Of a stretch of DNA of 64,000 bases, positions 12,752 to 21,748 are shown in pieces. The stretch covers positions 124,001 through 188,000 of the forward strand of contig NZ_RKST01000011.1 of NCBI RefSeq assembly GCF_003934165.1. The letters run 5' to 3'. Every line of letters begins with the position of its first letter. Positions within the stretch are counted from its first letter, which is position 1. The translations under genes and the position numbers were made by a program. The stretch is from Borborobacter arsenicus. Its GTDB lineage: Bacteria; Pseudomonadota; Alphaproteobacteria; Rhizobiales; Rhizobiaceae. Under the pieces are notes generated by a model. That model did no database searches, had not been told where the DNA came from, and worked only from the letters and a program-made list of their open reading frames with translations.

Positions 12752-14430
12752 TATCGCTGGAGCCTGAGCCCCAGGAAAACGCTGTTGGCGTCGTAGTCGC
12801 GGTCCGAAAGGTTGCTTTTCTGGCTTTCGTGCCGCAGCCGCCCGCTCAGGCCGGCATAGCGGTTAATCCACCAGGTGGCGCCCGCCTCGGCATTGAAGAT
12901 CACGTCATAGCCATCCGATCCCGAATAATCGCGATAGCCGAGGCCGAGCGCGGCGTTCGCGGTCAGATCGGCGCGGATTTGCCGGTCGAGCGAAAGACGG
13001 CCGGAATGCAGGATCGAACCACTTTCGCCTGCCGTGGTCGTGCCCTCGATGATGGTGTTTGCCGCCAGGTTGACCAGTGTTCCACGCTCGGGTGACCAGG
13101 CCAAGGCGGCATCGATACTCGGGCCGGAGATAGGCTTGAGGCGTTCGTCGTCGAAAGTCTCGCGCAGCCAGCCGGCGGCGAATTCGCCCGACAGTTTTTC
13201 GCCGAGATCGAGTTCGATACCGGCGCGGGCGCCGAGCCGGTCGGAGGAGCGGGCAAAGCCGCTGCTGTCGATCTCCTCGTCGTAATAGCGGCGGCCGATT
13301 TCGGTTTCCACGAATGGCGTCAGCGCCGGCGAAATCTCATAGCCGCCGCGCAGGGTCAGGGTCGCCAGGATGGAATCGCGCTCCTTTTGCGACAGCACCC
13401 CGCCGCTCGACAGTTCCGCATCGCCGAACACATCGCGTTCGACCCGGCCGGTTACGCCGAAGCGAAGCTTGCCGACGTCCCGCTCAAGGCCAAGGCCGCC
13501 GCCAAAGGTTTGGCGGATCGGCTGCGAGGCGGTTCCTTCGATGACGACCGGCGAGGAGGCCGATTCGGGGCGCCGTAAATAGCCGAATTCGCCATGGCCG
13601 CGCATTTCCTCGGCAAGGTCGAGATCGAGCCGGGCATTGATGCCGGCTTCGGTTTCATCGATCTCTTCGCCCGAAAGCGAACGGCGCAGGATGCCATAGG
13701 CGTCGATGGTTGCGGCATGGCGGCTCCAGTCCGAAACCGCATTCAGCCGCAGCGTTGTTTCGGAAAGCACGGCCGAGGAGCCGCTGGTGCTCAAACTGGC
13801 GTTGCTGGTGGCGGTTATGCCTTGCTCCAGGGATGGCCGTAGCACGAAGGAGCCGAGCCGCATGCCTGTGGCAGCAAACGGGTTGTCGTCAGTTGCGCGT
13901 CGCAATCCCTCGATCGCGCCGATGCGCTCGGCGCGCTCATTGGCCGGTAGTTCGAGTGTGGAGTCGATGGTCGGCACACGCACCGTTCCGGTGGTCGCCT
14001 CGTCGACGGCTTCCTCCGGCAGTGCCCGTTCCGCGCTGACAGGGGCCTGCTGCGCGCGCTGCCGGCTTGCGCGGGTCGAGCGTTGCGCGGGCAGCGGCGT
14101 CTCCGCGAACGGATCGCCGCCTGACGCCACCGTGCCGAAAAGATTCGCCGATCCGGCCTCGCCTTGCGTGTCGGGAACCGCGCCGCTGCTCATCGGCTCA
14201 TATTGCAGCTGCGCCTGCTCCGCTCCGGGCTGATTGGTCGTATTTGTCAAAGCCTGCTGGCCGCGCGGCGTGTTGCGCAGCGTAGTACCGTTGCCGAACG
14301 TGCCGCGAAGCGCGCTTTCCTGTGCATGCGCCTGGAACGCGCATAGCGCGGTTGCCAGTCCTGCCGAACAGAGCAAGGCCCGCAGCGCCCGCGGCGGGCG
14401 TCGTTTCTGTTGGCGGCGGACCCGAGACAT
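12751..14430 (-). CDS. predicted outer-membrane beta-barrel protein
   Basis: About 559 residues. A basic N-terminus and hydrophobic core lead to a signal peptide ending AHA-QE. Residues 40-190 are low-complexity Gln/Ala/Pro/Thr-rich and probably periplasmic. From about 200 the sequence alternates short amphipathic strands with Gly and aromatic residues (FGGGLGLERDVGKLRFGVTG, RRYYDEEIDSSGF), typical of a transmembrane barrel. Strands such as YAGLSGRLRHESQKS occur near the end. It ends LGLRLQR without the usual C-terminal aromatic residue. The stop codon lies at the edge of a family A repeat. ATG 14430 or the GTG two codons earlier could start it; the GTG lies within an AGGTGA ribosome-site-like sequence, so ATG is preferred. 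Substrate unknown. Confidence 0.75.
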   Translation of the reverse strand: MSRVRRQQKRRPPRALRALLCSAGLATALCAFQAHAQESALRGTFGNGTTLRNTPRGQQALTNTTNQPGAEQAQLQYEPMSSGAVPDTQGEAGSANLFGTVASGGDPFAETPLPAQRSTRASRQRAQQAPVSAERALPEEAVDEATTGTVRVPTIDSTLELPANERAERIGAIEGLRRATDDNPFAATGMRLGSFVLRPSLEQGITATSNASLSTSGSSAVLSETTLRLNAVSDWSRHAATIDAYGILRRSLSGEEIDETEAGINARLDLDLAEEMRGHGEFGYLRRPESASSPVVIEGTASQPIRQTFGGGLGLERDVGKLRFGVTGRVERDVFGDAELSSGGVLSQKERDSILATLTLRGGYEISPALTPFVETEIGRRYYDEEIDSSGFARSSDRLGARAGIELDLGEKLSGEFAAGWLRETFDDERLKPISGPSIDAALAWSPERGTLVNLAANTIIEGTTTAGESGSILHSGRLSLDRQIRADLTANAALGLGYRDYSGSDGYDVIFNAEAGATWWINRYAGLSGRLRHESQKSNLSDRDYDANSVFLGLRLQR

Positions 14431-14584
14431 CGTCACCTGACTGCATTGAAGACGCGGGCGGCGTCAAACTTACGGAACCGTAAATCCGGATGGTTAACAG
14501 AGGGTTGAGGCAAGGCAGCCGCCAACGCTATTGGGTCGCGATAATATTGGACAGCCGGGCTGCAACGCGCTAATCGCATCGACC

Positions 14585-15583
14585 ATGCATTCGCGACCAA
14601 TCAAGAAAAAAGCCGATCCGCAGGCAGCGATTGCCTCGGCGATGCGAACGGTGGCCACCGGGCAGATGGGCATCCAGGCGTTGCAAGATGCGCTGGACAA
14701 CGGGCTGTCCGAGCCATTTGCGCAAGCGGTCTCGCTGTTATCGACCATCTCCGGCCGCGTCATCGTCACCGGGGTGGGCAAGAGCGGCCATATAGGCTCA
14801 AAGATCGCGGCAACGCTGGCTTCCACCGGCACGCCGGCCTTTTTCGTCCACCCGTCGGAAGCCAATCATGGCGATCTGGGCATGATCGCCCGTGACGACG
14901 CCATCATCGCTATGTCCTGGTCGGGCGAGACGACCGAGCTGAAGGGCATTGTTGCCTATGCCAGCCGCTTCTCCATCCCGCTGATTGCGATCACGGCGGG
15001 CGAGACATCGGCGCTGGCGCGCGAGGCGACGATCGTGCTTTGCCTGCCGAGGTCGCCGGAAGCCTGCCCGCACGGCCTTGCCCCCACCACCTCGACGCTG
15101 CTGCAACTGGTGATGGGCGATGCGCTGGCGATCGCGCTTCTGGAGGCGCGGGGCTTCACCGCCGACCATTTCCGCACCTTCCATCCCGGCGGCCAGCTCG
15201 GCGCCAATCTCACTCATATCGGCGATATCATGCATTCGGGCGAGGCGATGCCGGTCGTGTCGTTGGGCACCGGCATGCGCGATGCGGTGACCGTGCTGTC
15301 GCGCAAGCGCTTCGGCTGCGTATGTGTGGTCGACGGCGAGGGAAAGCTGGCAGGTATCGTCACCGATGGCGACCTGGCGCGTAATCTCGACCGCAGTCTC
15401 GGCGAGATGGTGGTCGAAGATATCATGACGCGGGCGCCCAAGACGGTAAAGCCGCAGATGATGGCAAGTGCGGCCATCGCCATCCTCAACCAGCACAATA
15501 TCAGCGCGCTGGTCGTGGTGGAGGATGAGCGCCCGGTTGGCGTCGTGCACTTCCACGACCTGCTGCGAATCGGGGTGGCGTAA
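14585..15583 (+). CDS. kdsD: D-arabinose 5-phosphate isomerase (KpsF/GutQ family)
   Basis: A 332-residue enzyme interconverting ribulose 5-phosphate and arabinose 5-phosphate, the first step to Kdo for lipopolysaccharide. The SIS domain contains GVGKSGHIGSKIAATLASTG and FFVHPSEANHGDLGM, with the phosphate-site Ser and the catalytic His region. HPGGQLGANL leads into two C-terminal CBS domains (about residues 215-330; GDIMHSGEAMPVV and VEDIMTRAPKTVKP). ATG 14585 gives the family's usual length. A TTG 54 bases earlier would add an unconserved tail, and no start has a strong ribosome site. Convergent with the NfeD gene across a family A repeat. Confidence 0.93.
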   Translation: MHSRPIKKKADPQAAIASAMRTVATGQMGIQALQDALDNGLSEPFAQAVSLLSTISGRVIVTGVGKSGHIGSKIAATLASTGTPAFFVHPSEANHGDLGMIARDDAIIAMSWSGETTELKGIVAYASRFSIPLIAITAGETSALAREATIVLCLPRSPEACPHGLAPTTSTLLQLVMGDALAIALLEARGFTADHFRTFHPGGQLGANLTHIGDIMHSGEAMPVVSLGTGMRDAVTVLSRKRFGCVCVVDGEGKLAGIVTDGDLARNLDRSLGEMVVEDIMTRAPKTVKPQMMASAAIAILNQHNISALVVVEDERPVGVVHFHDLLRIGVA

Positions 15584-15586
15584 TTC

Positions 15587-15633
15587 AGAGCATCGGACAG
15601 AAAAGTGGAAACCGGTTTTCGGTCCGACGCTCT
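15587..15633 (+). repeat. family A palindromic repeat, copy 3
   Basis: Twelve-base arms AGAGCATCGGAC (15587-15598) and GTCCGACGCTCT (15622-15633) with one mismatch. The core is AGAAAAGTGGAAACCGGTTTTCG. It lies three bases after the kdsD stop and ten bases before the end of the convergent NfeD gene, where it may also act as a bidirectional transcript end. Confidence 0.85.
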
Positions 15634-15643
15634 AACAAGAACC

Positions 15644-16102
15644 TCATACCGGCTCCACCACCAGTTCCGAGCCTTGCACAGAGGCGACGCGCACCCGCGT
15701 GCCGGTCGGCAGGTCAGGTCCGGAGACAAGCCAAAGCGTGTCGCCAAGCTGGATCCGGCCGCGCCCTTCGCGGATCGGCTCGGTCAGAGTTGCCGTGCGG
15801 CCGATCAGCTGCTCGCTGCGGCGGTTGAGCAGCGGCTGGTCGCTCTGGCCGTTCCTGCCGCCCATCAGCCGGTTGCCGAGATAGGCCGACACCAACGACA
15901 GGAGCAGGAATACCAGAACCTGCACCTGCCACACCCACGCGCTGGCGTCCCAGAGCATGAGCGATATGGCGCTGGTGATGAGGGCGGCGATGCCGATCCA
16001 TAGCAGGAAGACGCCGGGAACCAATATTTCCAGCGCCAGCAGCGCAAAGCCCAGCACCATCCAGTTCCATGGGCCGAGTTCGAGGAAGATGCGCTCCAGC
16101 AT
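15644..16102 (-). CDS. NfeD family membrane protein
   Basis: A 152-residue protein with N-terminal hydrophobic helices (WNWMVLGFALLALEILVPGV, LLWIGIAALITSAISLML, VLVFLLLSLVSAYLG). A C-terminal OB-fold-like beta domain (about 95-152) includes RTATLTEPIREGRGRIQLGDTLW. This is the short NfeD1b type, without the ClpP-like protease domain. Such proteins pair with SPFH proteins in membrane microdomains. The SPFH gene ends nine bases upstream, so they form one operon. Molecular role in the pair is not established from sequence. Confidence 0.92.
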   Translation of the reverse strand: MLERIFLELGPWNWMVLGFALLALEILVPGVFLLWIGIAALITSAISLMLWDASAWVWQVQVLVFLLLSLVSAYLGNRLMGGRNGQSDQPLLNRRSEQLIGRTATLTEPIREGRGRIQLGDTLWLVSGPDLPTGTRVRVASVQGSELVVEPV

Positions 16103-16111
16103 CGCCTTGCC

Positions 16112-17065
16112 CTAGTTCTGGTCTGGCGTGCGGATGCTCGGCGGGCGCGAACCCTGCCTTGGCGAGCCGGCCTGACCATCGCCTTTGAATACCTCCTGGG
16201 CGATGGCGCCGATGCCACCGAGCGAGCCGATCAGCGAGGAGGCCTCCAGCGGCATCAGCACTACCTTGTTGTTGCTGGACGAGCCGATCTTGGCAAGCGC
16301 GTCGGTATATTTCTGGGCTACGAAATAGTTGATCGCCTGCACGTCGCCCTTGGCGATTGCCTCAGACACCACCTGCGTTGCCCGCGCCTCGGCTTCGGCG
16401 GCGCGCTCGCGCGCCTCGGCATCGCGGAAGGCAGCCTCGCGCCGGCCCTCTGCTTCCAGCACCTGCGCCTGCTTGAGGCCTTCGGCCTCAAGGATCTGGG
16501 CGCGCTTGTTGCGCTCGGCCATCATCTGGCGCGCCATCGATTCCACCAGATTGGCCGGCGGGTTGATGTCCTTGATCTCCACCCGCGTCATCTTGATGCC
16601 CCATGGATGGGCGGCTTCGTCGACGATGCGCAGCAGGCGTTCATTGATTGCGTCACGGTTCGAAAGCAGTTCGTCCAGGTCCATCGAGCCCATGACGGAG
16701 CGGATATTGGTCATGGTCAGGTTGAGGATGGCGTTCTGCAGGTCTGAGACCTGATAGGCGGCCTGCGGCGCGTTAAGCACCTGGAAGAAGGCGACGCCAT
16801 CGACGGCGACGATGGCGTTGTCGCGGGTGATGACCTCCTGCGTGGGCACCGGGAGCACCTGTTCCATCATGTTCATCTTGGCGCCGATGCGGTCGATGAA
16901 GGGGATGATCAGATTGAGGCCGGGCGTCAGCGTCTTGGTGTAGCGGCCGAAGCGCTCGACCGTGTAATTGTAGCCCTGCGCCACCGTCTTGATGCCGGTA
17001 AACAGCACCAGAAGCACGAGGATGGCGAGTATCGGGATGATGAAATCGAGACCGGTAAACGGCAT
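16112..17065 (-). CDS. SPFH/Band 7 (stomatin/QmcA-like) membrane protein
   Basis: 317 residues. One N-terminal membrane anchor ([21 protein letters not shown]) precedes a Band 7 domain. [20 protein letters not shown] and the [20 protein letters not shown] strand are diagnostic. A long Ala/Glu/Arg-rich coiled coil at about 180-240 ([20 protein letters not shown]) drives oligomerisation. Family members scaffold membrane microdomains and control FtsH-type proteases. The ATG at 17065 begins MPFTGLDF. It is the first gene of a two-gene operon with NfeD. The tail after 290 is Gly/Ser/Pro-rich and unconserved. Confidence 0.94.
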   Translation of the reverse strand: MPFTGLDFIIPILAILVLLVLFTGIKTVAQGYNYTVERFGRYTKTLTPGLNLIIPFIDRIGAKMNMMEQVLPVPTQEVITRDNAIVAVDGVAFFQVLNAPQAAYQVSDLQNAILNLTMTNIRSVMGSMDLDELLSNRDAINERLLRIVDEAAHPWGIKMTRVEIKDINPPANLVESMARQMMAERNKRAQILEAEGLKQAQVLEAEGRREAAFRDAEARERAAEAEARATQVVSEAIAKGDVQAINYFVAQKYTDALAKIGSSSNNKVVLMPLEASSLIGSLGGIGAIAQEVFKGDGQAGSPRQGSRPPSIRTPDQN

Positions 17066-17192
17066 GCAGGGCTCCTCAAATCGCTAGTGGAACCGTTCTC
17101 ATATGGTCCCATCATCCTGATTCTTAGGAGGGTTTCGGCGCGGTTACAATCACGCCGCGAGAAATGGCCGTGCGTTCCCGCTGTCGAGGGCG

Positions 17193-18254
17193 TCAGATCC
17201 AGCCGGACAATTCGCGCCGCACCAGCGTCTCGATCACCGTCATGCCTTCCTTGCTGTCGTTCAGACAGGGGATATGAGAAAAATTCTTGCCGCCGGCTTC
17301 CTTGTAGATGCCCGCGACTTCCTGCGCGATCTCCTCCAGCGTCTCGATGCAATCGGCGGCAAAGCCCGGATTGACGATGGCGATCGACTTCACGCCCTCC
17401 TGCGCCAATCGTTCCACGGTCTTGTCGGTATAGGGCTTGACCCATTCCGCGCGCCCGAACAGCGACTGGAAAGTGGTGATCAGCCGGCCCTCGTCCCAGC
17501 CCAGCCTCTGGCGCAGCAGCCGCGTCGTCTCGTGGCAATGGTTGGCATAGGGGTCGCCCTTTTCGGCATAGGATTTGGGAATGCCGTGATAGGAGGCGAG
17601 CACGACTTCCGGCTTGAAGTCGAGCGTCGCAAGGTGGCTTTCGATCGAGTGGGCGAGCGCATCGATATAGACCGGGTCGTTGTAATAGGCAGGCACGCTG
17701 CGCAGCGCCGGCATGTAGCGCATCTTCATCAGCGCCTCGAACAGCTTGTCGTTCACCGTTGCCGTCGTCGTCGCCGAATATTGCGGATAGAGTGGCAAAA
17801 CCACCAGCCGCGTGCAGCCCTGCGCAGTCAGCTTGCGCGCCACGCTTTCCATCGAGGGGTTGCCGTAGCGCATGGCGAAATCCACCACGACATTCGGCAG
17901 GTCGGAAAGCGCCTGGGCAAGCTTGTCGCCCTGCGCGCGCGTCAGCGTCAAAAGCGGCGATTCATCGAGTTCGTAATTCCAGATCTTCCGGTAGTTGGCG
18001 CCGGATTTCGAAGGCCTGGTGTTCAGCACGATACCGTAGAGGATCGGATACCACTTAAGGCGCGGTTCTTCGATGACGCGGCGGTCCGACAGGAATTCGC
18101 GCAGATAGCGCCACATGGAGGCGAAATCGAAGCCGTCCGGTGTGCCGAGATTGACCAGCATGACACCGATCTTCTCCGCCTGCGGACTTGTACTGCCAAC
18201 GGGCAACGAGCCGGCGGCCCTAGCCCCGGCCTTGATGTTCTCAACTGTGTTCAT
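17193..18254 (-). CDS. hemH: ferrochelatase
   Basis: A 353-residue enzyme inserting Fe2+ into protoporphyrin IX, the last step of haem synthesis. MLVNLGTPDGFDFASMWRYL is the N-terminal family motif. The metal-binding/catalytic His is in VVLASYHGIPKSY, and the conserved C-terminal Glu lies in GFAADCIETLEEI. AMRYGNPSMES is the porphyrin-side motif. The ATG at 18252-18254 is preceded by GGGAG. The first 25 residues (to GVMLVNLG) are an extra Ala/Ser-rich leader compared with short ferrochelatases but common in rhizobia. No obvious operon partner; upstream is a non-coding palindrome. Confidence 0.97.
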   Translation of the reverse strand: MNTVENIKAGARAAGSLPVGSTSPQAEKIGVMLVNLGTPDGFDFASMWRYLREFLSDRRVIEEPRLKWYPILYGIVLNTRPSKSGANYRKIWNYELDESPLLTLTRAQGDKLAQALSDLPNVVVDFAMRYGNPSMESVARKLTAQGCTRLVVLPLYPQYSATTTATVNDKLFEALMKMRYMPALRSVPAYYNDPVYIDALAHSIESHLATLDFKPEVVLASYHGIPKSYAEKGDPYANHCHETTRLLRQRLGWDEGRLITTFQSLFGRAEWVKPYTDKTVERLAQEGVKSIAIVNPGFAADCIETLEEIAQEVAGIYKEAGGKNFSHIPCLNDSKEGMTVIETLVRRELSGWI

Positions 18255-18320
18255 TCAGCGTTACTCCCGCACACGCTCGGAACGTAGCGGTGCGCGGAAG
18301 AAATTCAATGCAGCGTCTGG

Positions 18321-18360
18321 CCGCAGGCAGGCCATGTCGGGTTGGCCTGCCTGCCTGCGG
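18321..18360 (-). terminator. GC-rich hairpin after the 5'-nucleotidase gene
   Basis: CCGCAGGCAGGCC (18321-18333) can pair with GGCCTGCCTGC plus CTGCGG (18344-18360), a long GC stem with a four-base slippage (CTGC duplicated). It sits 15 bases beyond the stop of the minus-strand 5'-nucleotidase gene. There is no T run, so it is at best a Rho-assisted or mRNA 3'-end structure. Confidence 0.4.
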
Positions 18361-18374
18361 TAGTTCATACGCCC

Positions 18375-20219
18375 TCAGTTCGCGGCCGGAATGGTCAGCG
18401 TCGCCCCCACCGGCAGGCGCTTGGGCGCATAGGCGGAATTGGCGTCGGCAATCTTCTTCCACTGCCCGCCGTCACCATAGACCGCCTTGGCGATGTCCCA
18501 ATAGGTGTCGCCGGCGGCAATGACATGGCTGTTGGCCGCCGCCGGCTGGGCAGTCGTATCTGCTGGGGCAGCGGCCGGTTGGGCCGCCGCTTCGGCCGGC
18601 GTGGCTGCCGCGGCGAGTTCGGTGATGCGACCGTCGAGCTTGGGCGTATAGGGGCGGTTCTTGGCCAGATAGTCGGCCACGACCTGTTCCAGGCTCGGGC
18701 CGAAATCATAGGTTTTCTCGGCCTTGGTGGCGAAAATCTCGTAGCCGTCACCGCCACCGCGCACGAAATTGTTGGTCACCACGCCATAGGTCTTGGCGGG
18801 ATCGAGCGGCTTCCACTGGCCATCTTCCATCACCTCGATCGATTTCAGGCGGCCCTCGTTGGGTGCAACCGATTTGTCGAAGGAATATTTCAGCCCGGCC
18901 ACCTGCGGGAACTTGCCCTTGCCTTCCTCGATCTCGCTCAGGCCGGCCTCGATCGAATCGGCGATGTCCTTGCCGGAAAGCTGGAATGTCGCCACCGTGT
19001 TCTGGAACGGCAGCACCGTCAGCACCTCGCCCATGGTCACGGTGCCGGCGTCGATGGAAGCGCGGATGCCGCCGCCATTCTGGAGCGCGATCTGGATGCC
19101 CTGGTCCTTGGTGCGCTCGAGGATGGCGTCGGAGATGAGATTGCCCATCTCGCATTCCCGTGCGCGGCAGCTTTCGCGGCTGCCGTCGATCGCTGCGGTC
19201 GTCTCCGAAACCTCCTTGTTCTTCAACTCCTCGATCGGCGCGCCCAGCTCCTTGATGCGGTCGAGCACCGCCTGGTCGGGCGCGATCGACTTGTCTAGAT
19301 AAAGCGGATCGCCGCTTGCCTCCTTGACCACGCCATTGTCGTCGAACACGACCTTGAACTCGCCGAGATATTTCGAATAAGACGCTGCCTGGGTAACGGG
19401 CACCTTGTAGCCATCCGGGTTGTCCACCATCGTCGGGTAGGGGCCCTCGGCCTTGGCGTCGGTATTCGACAGCAACGAATGCGAATGGCCGCCCACCACG
19501 ACATCGACACCGGGAATCTTGGCGATCATCTCCTTGTCGCGCGGATAGCCGACATGGGTAAGCGCGATGATCTTGTTGACGCCCTCGGCCTTCAGTTTCT
19601 CGACCTCGGCGGTGATGGTCTTGATGTCGTCTTCAATGGTGATGTTGGGGCCGGGCGAGGCCACCTCGGGCGTATCGGTGGTCACCGCGCCGATAATGCC
19701 GATCTTTTGCCCGCCGACCTCAAGCACTATCGACGGTTTGATGCGGTCGCCGACCTTGGATTGCGCATTGGCCTGCACATTGGCGCTGAGCACCGGGAAC
19801 TTGATGACATCCAGGAAAGGCGCCAGTGCGTCCTCGCCGTCGTCGAATTCATGGTTACCGACGGTCATGGCGTCGAATTTCATCAGGTTCAGGAACTCGG
19901 CCTCGGCAGCGCCCTTATAGGTCGCGTAGAACAGCGAGCCCTGGAAATTGTCGCCGCCGTTGAGCAGAAGCACGTTCTGCCCGTCCAGTGCCATGCGGCG
20001 CTCCGCAATGGCGGTGACCAGCCGTGCGGCGCCGCCGATGCACTCGCCCTTGGTCTCCTCCTCGGCCGAACAGGTGGATTCATATTTGTTGTTGGATTCG
20101 ATACGGCTATGCCAGTCGTTGATATGCAGGATGTTGAGCGTGTAGTCGGCAAATGAAGCGCCTGCGGACAGGCTGAGCGCGGACGCCGACAAAGCGGCGA
20201 TGGCGGCAAGTTTCTTCAT
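18375..20219 (-). CDS. secreted 5'-nucleotidase/metallophosphatase (UshA family) with C-terminal LysM-like domain
   Basis: 614 residues with a signal peptide (cleavage near SFA-DYT). The calcineurin-like dimetal domain shows ILHINDWHSRIE, LLNGGDNFQGS, TVGNHEFDDG, ALTHVGYPRD and VVGGHSHSLL, so all metal ligands appear present. The C-terminal 5'-nucleotidase domain contains MGNLISDAIL, LQNGGGIRASI and TNNFVRGGGDGY. A Pro/Ala linker then leads to a roughly 50-residue LysM-like module (HVIAAGDTYWDIAKAVYGDG). That module suggests anchoring to peptidoglycan, an uncommon addition for UshA enzymes. Likely role: periplasmic hydrolysis of nucleotides to recover phosphate and nucleosides. The ATG is supported by GGGGAGAG. 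Monocistronic. Confidence 0.93.
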   Translation of the reverse strand: MKKLAAIAALSASALSLSAGASFADYTLNILHINDWHSRIESNNKYESTCSAEEETKGECIGGAARLVTAIAERRMALDGQNVLLLNGGDNFQGSLFYATYKGAAEAEFLNLMKFDAMTVGNHEFDDGEDALAPFLDVIKFPVLSANVQANAQSKVGDRIKPSIVLEVGGQKIGIIGAVTTDTPEVASPGPNITIEDDIKTITAEVEKLKAEGVNKIIALTHVGYPRDKEMIAKIPGVDVVVGGHSHSLLSNTDAKAEGPYPTMVDNPDGYKVPVTQAASYSKYLGEFKVVFDDNGVVKEASGDPLYLDKSIAPDQAVLDRIKELGAPIEELKNKEVSETTAAIDGSRESCRARECEMGNLISDAILERTKDQGIQIALQNGGGIRASIDAGTVTMGEVLTVLPFQNTVATFQLSGKDIADSIEAGLSEIEEGKGKFPQVAGLKYSFDKSVAPNEGRLKSIEVMEDGQWKPLDPAKTYGVVTNNFVRGGGDGYEIFATKAEKTYDFGPSLEQVVADYLAKNRPYTPKLDGRITELAAAATPAEAAAQPAAAPADTTAQPAAANSHVIAAGDTYWDIAKAVYGDGGQWKKIADANSAYAPKRLPVGATLTIPAAN

Positions 20220-20393
20220 GCGATCTCTCCCCGAAATGATCCGTTGGCAGCTATAGCGTCCGTTCTTGACCGTTTTCCTACATGGCGGGGGGCATGTTCA
20301 CACCGGGGTTTGCCCGATGCAAGCAGAATTGCGCTGCGCCCGAGCGTAACACTTGGCCGGCTATTGGAACCGCTTCCGGCGTCCTTAAAGATG

Positions 20394-21647
20394 CTATCTG
20401 TTGTAGTCGCGCTCGTCGGCGATGATCTTGCCGTCATTGGGCAGCGAACCCGGTGTGGCGATGGTTACGGCGCCGCCGAGCTTGGTGACGTCGCGCAGCG
20501 AGGCTTCCAGCGCCTTGCCGTCCGGCGTCTGTCCGGAGGCGGGCTCGACATGAAGGGCCATGCTGTCGCGTTCGCCCTCACGGGTCACCACCAGCCTTGC
20601 CCTGGCGACCTCAGGGTGGCGCTTGAGCACTTCGGCGATCTGTTGCGGATCAACGAACATGCCCTTGACCTTGGTGCGCTGGTCGGCGCGGCCCATCCAG
20701 CCCTTGATCCGCTTGCCGGTGCGGCCGCAAGGCGACATGCCGGGAAGCACCGCCGAAAGGTCGCCGGTGCCAAGCCGCACGAAAGGGTAGGCCTGGTTGA
20801 AGGTGGTCACCACCACTTCGCCCACCTCGCCATCCGGCACCGGATCGTTGGTTCCAGGCCGCACGATCTCGACGATGATATGCTCGTTGAGGATCATGCC
20901 GGGATTGGGCGTGCCGTCGGGTCCGGCACTCTCATAGGCGATGACACCGCATTCGGCCGTTGCATAGCATTGCATCACATTGACGCCGCGCTCGCGATAT
21001 TCAGCCCGCAGCGACGGAAACAGCGCGCCGGCCGAGACGAGGCCGAGTCTCAGCGAGGACAGGTCCTTGCCCTGCTCGGCGGCGTGGTCGAGCAGCACTT
21101 TGAGGAAATCCGGTGTGCCGCAATAGGCCCTTGGGCGCAATTGCGCGGCTGCCTCGATCTGCATGTCGGTGTTACCGGTGCCGGCAGGAAACACGGTACA
21201 GCCGAGCGCCCGCGCCCCGGCGTCGAGCATGAAGCCGCCGGGTGTCATATGGTAGGCGAAGGCGTTATGGACGATATCGCCCGGCCGGATGCCGGCGGCA
21301 AAGAAAGCGCGCGCGGCGGCACCGGGATCGATCCCCGCACCTTCCGGCTCCCATAGCGGGCCGGGCGAGAGGAACACATGCTTGCCGGCCAGCGCCCTCG
21401 GATCGGCAAAGCCGCCGAAGGGAGGGTTTTCGGTCTGGAGCCGCATCAGTTCGGCCTTGCGCAGCACAGGAAGCTTCGCCAGCGCCGCCCGGTCGATAAC
21501 GCTGTGCTGATCGATGCCGTCAAGCCAGCTTGCCAGGCCCGGAATTGCCTCAGTCGCGGATTTTAGAAAGCCGGGAAGCGCCGAAAAAAGCGCTTGCTCA
21601 CGTGCCGCGGGGTCGCGGGTTTCCAACTCGTCGAAATGCGCGACCAT
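20394..21647 (-). CDS. CoA-ligase-like protein of the PaaK/adenylate-forming superfamily
   Basis: 417 residues. C-terminal adenylation-family motifs are clear: CYATAECGVIAYE (A5-like), LGTGDLSAVLPG (A7-like), KGWMGRADQRTKVKGMFVDP (A8 hinge) and LPNDGKIIADERDYN with the A10 lysine. The N-terminal Ser/Thr/Gly-rich ATP loop (SSGTTG in PaaK) is absent. The equivalent place reads FLSPGPLWEPEG. The ligase may therefore use ATP differently or act in another way. ATG 21645-21647 has GGGAGG upstream. No phenylacetate genes are nearby and it stands alone, so the acyl substrate cannot be inferred. Confidence 0.75.
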   Translation of the reverse strand: MVAHFDELETRDPAAREQALFSALPGFLKSATEAIPGLASWLDGIDQHSVIDRAALAKLPVLRKAELMRLQTENPPFGGFADPRALAGKHVFLSPGPLWEPEGAGIDPGAAARAFFAAGIRPGDIVHNAFAYHMTPGGFMLDAGARALGCTVFPAGTGNTDMQIEAAAQLRPRAYCGTPDFLKVLLDHAAEQGKDLSSLRLGLVSAGALFPSLRAEYRERGVNVMQCYATAECGVIAYESAGPDGTPNPGMILNEHIIVEIVRPGTNDPVPDGEVGEVVVTTFNQAYPFVRLGTGDLSAVLPGMSPCGRTGKRIKGWMGRADQRTKVKGMFVDPQQIAEVLKRHPEVARARLVVTREGERDSMALHVEPASGQTPDGKALEASLRDVTKLGGAVTIATPGSLPNDGKIIADERDYNR

Positions 21648-21748
21648 AAATCCTCCCTGATCATGCCGGCATGATCAGGCCGGTTTATCGCAGCAGTCAG
21701 TGTCGGCGCAAGCGGCACCGTTGCGATGCGGTGTGGCTTCGGCGCGGA

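Noticed and set aside
17274-18287. 337-codon plus-strand frame opposite hemH
   Set aside because: Antisense to all ferrochelatase motifs; codon pattern is that of a complementary frame.
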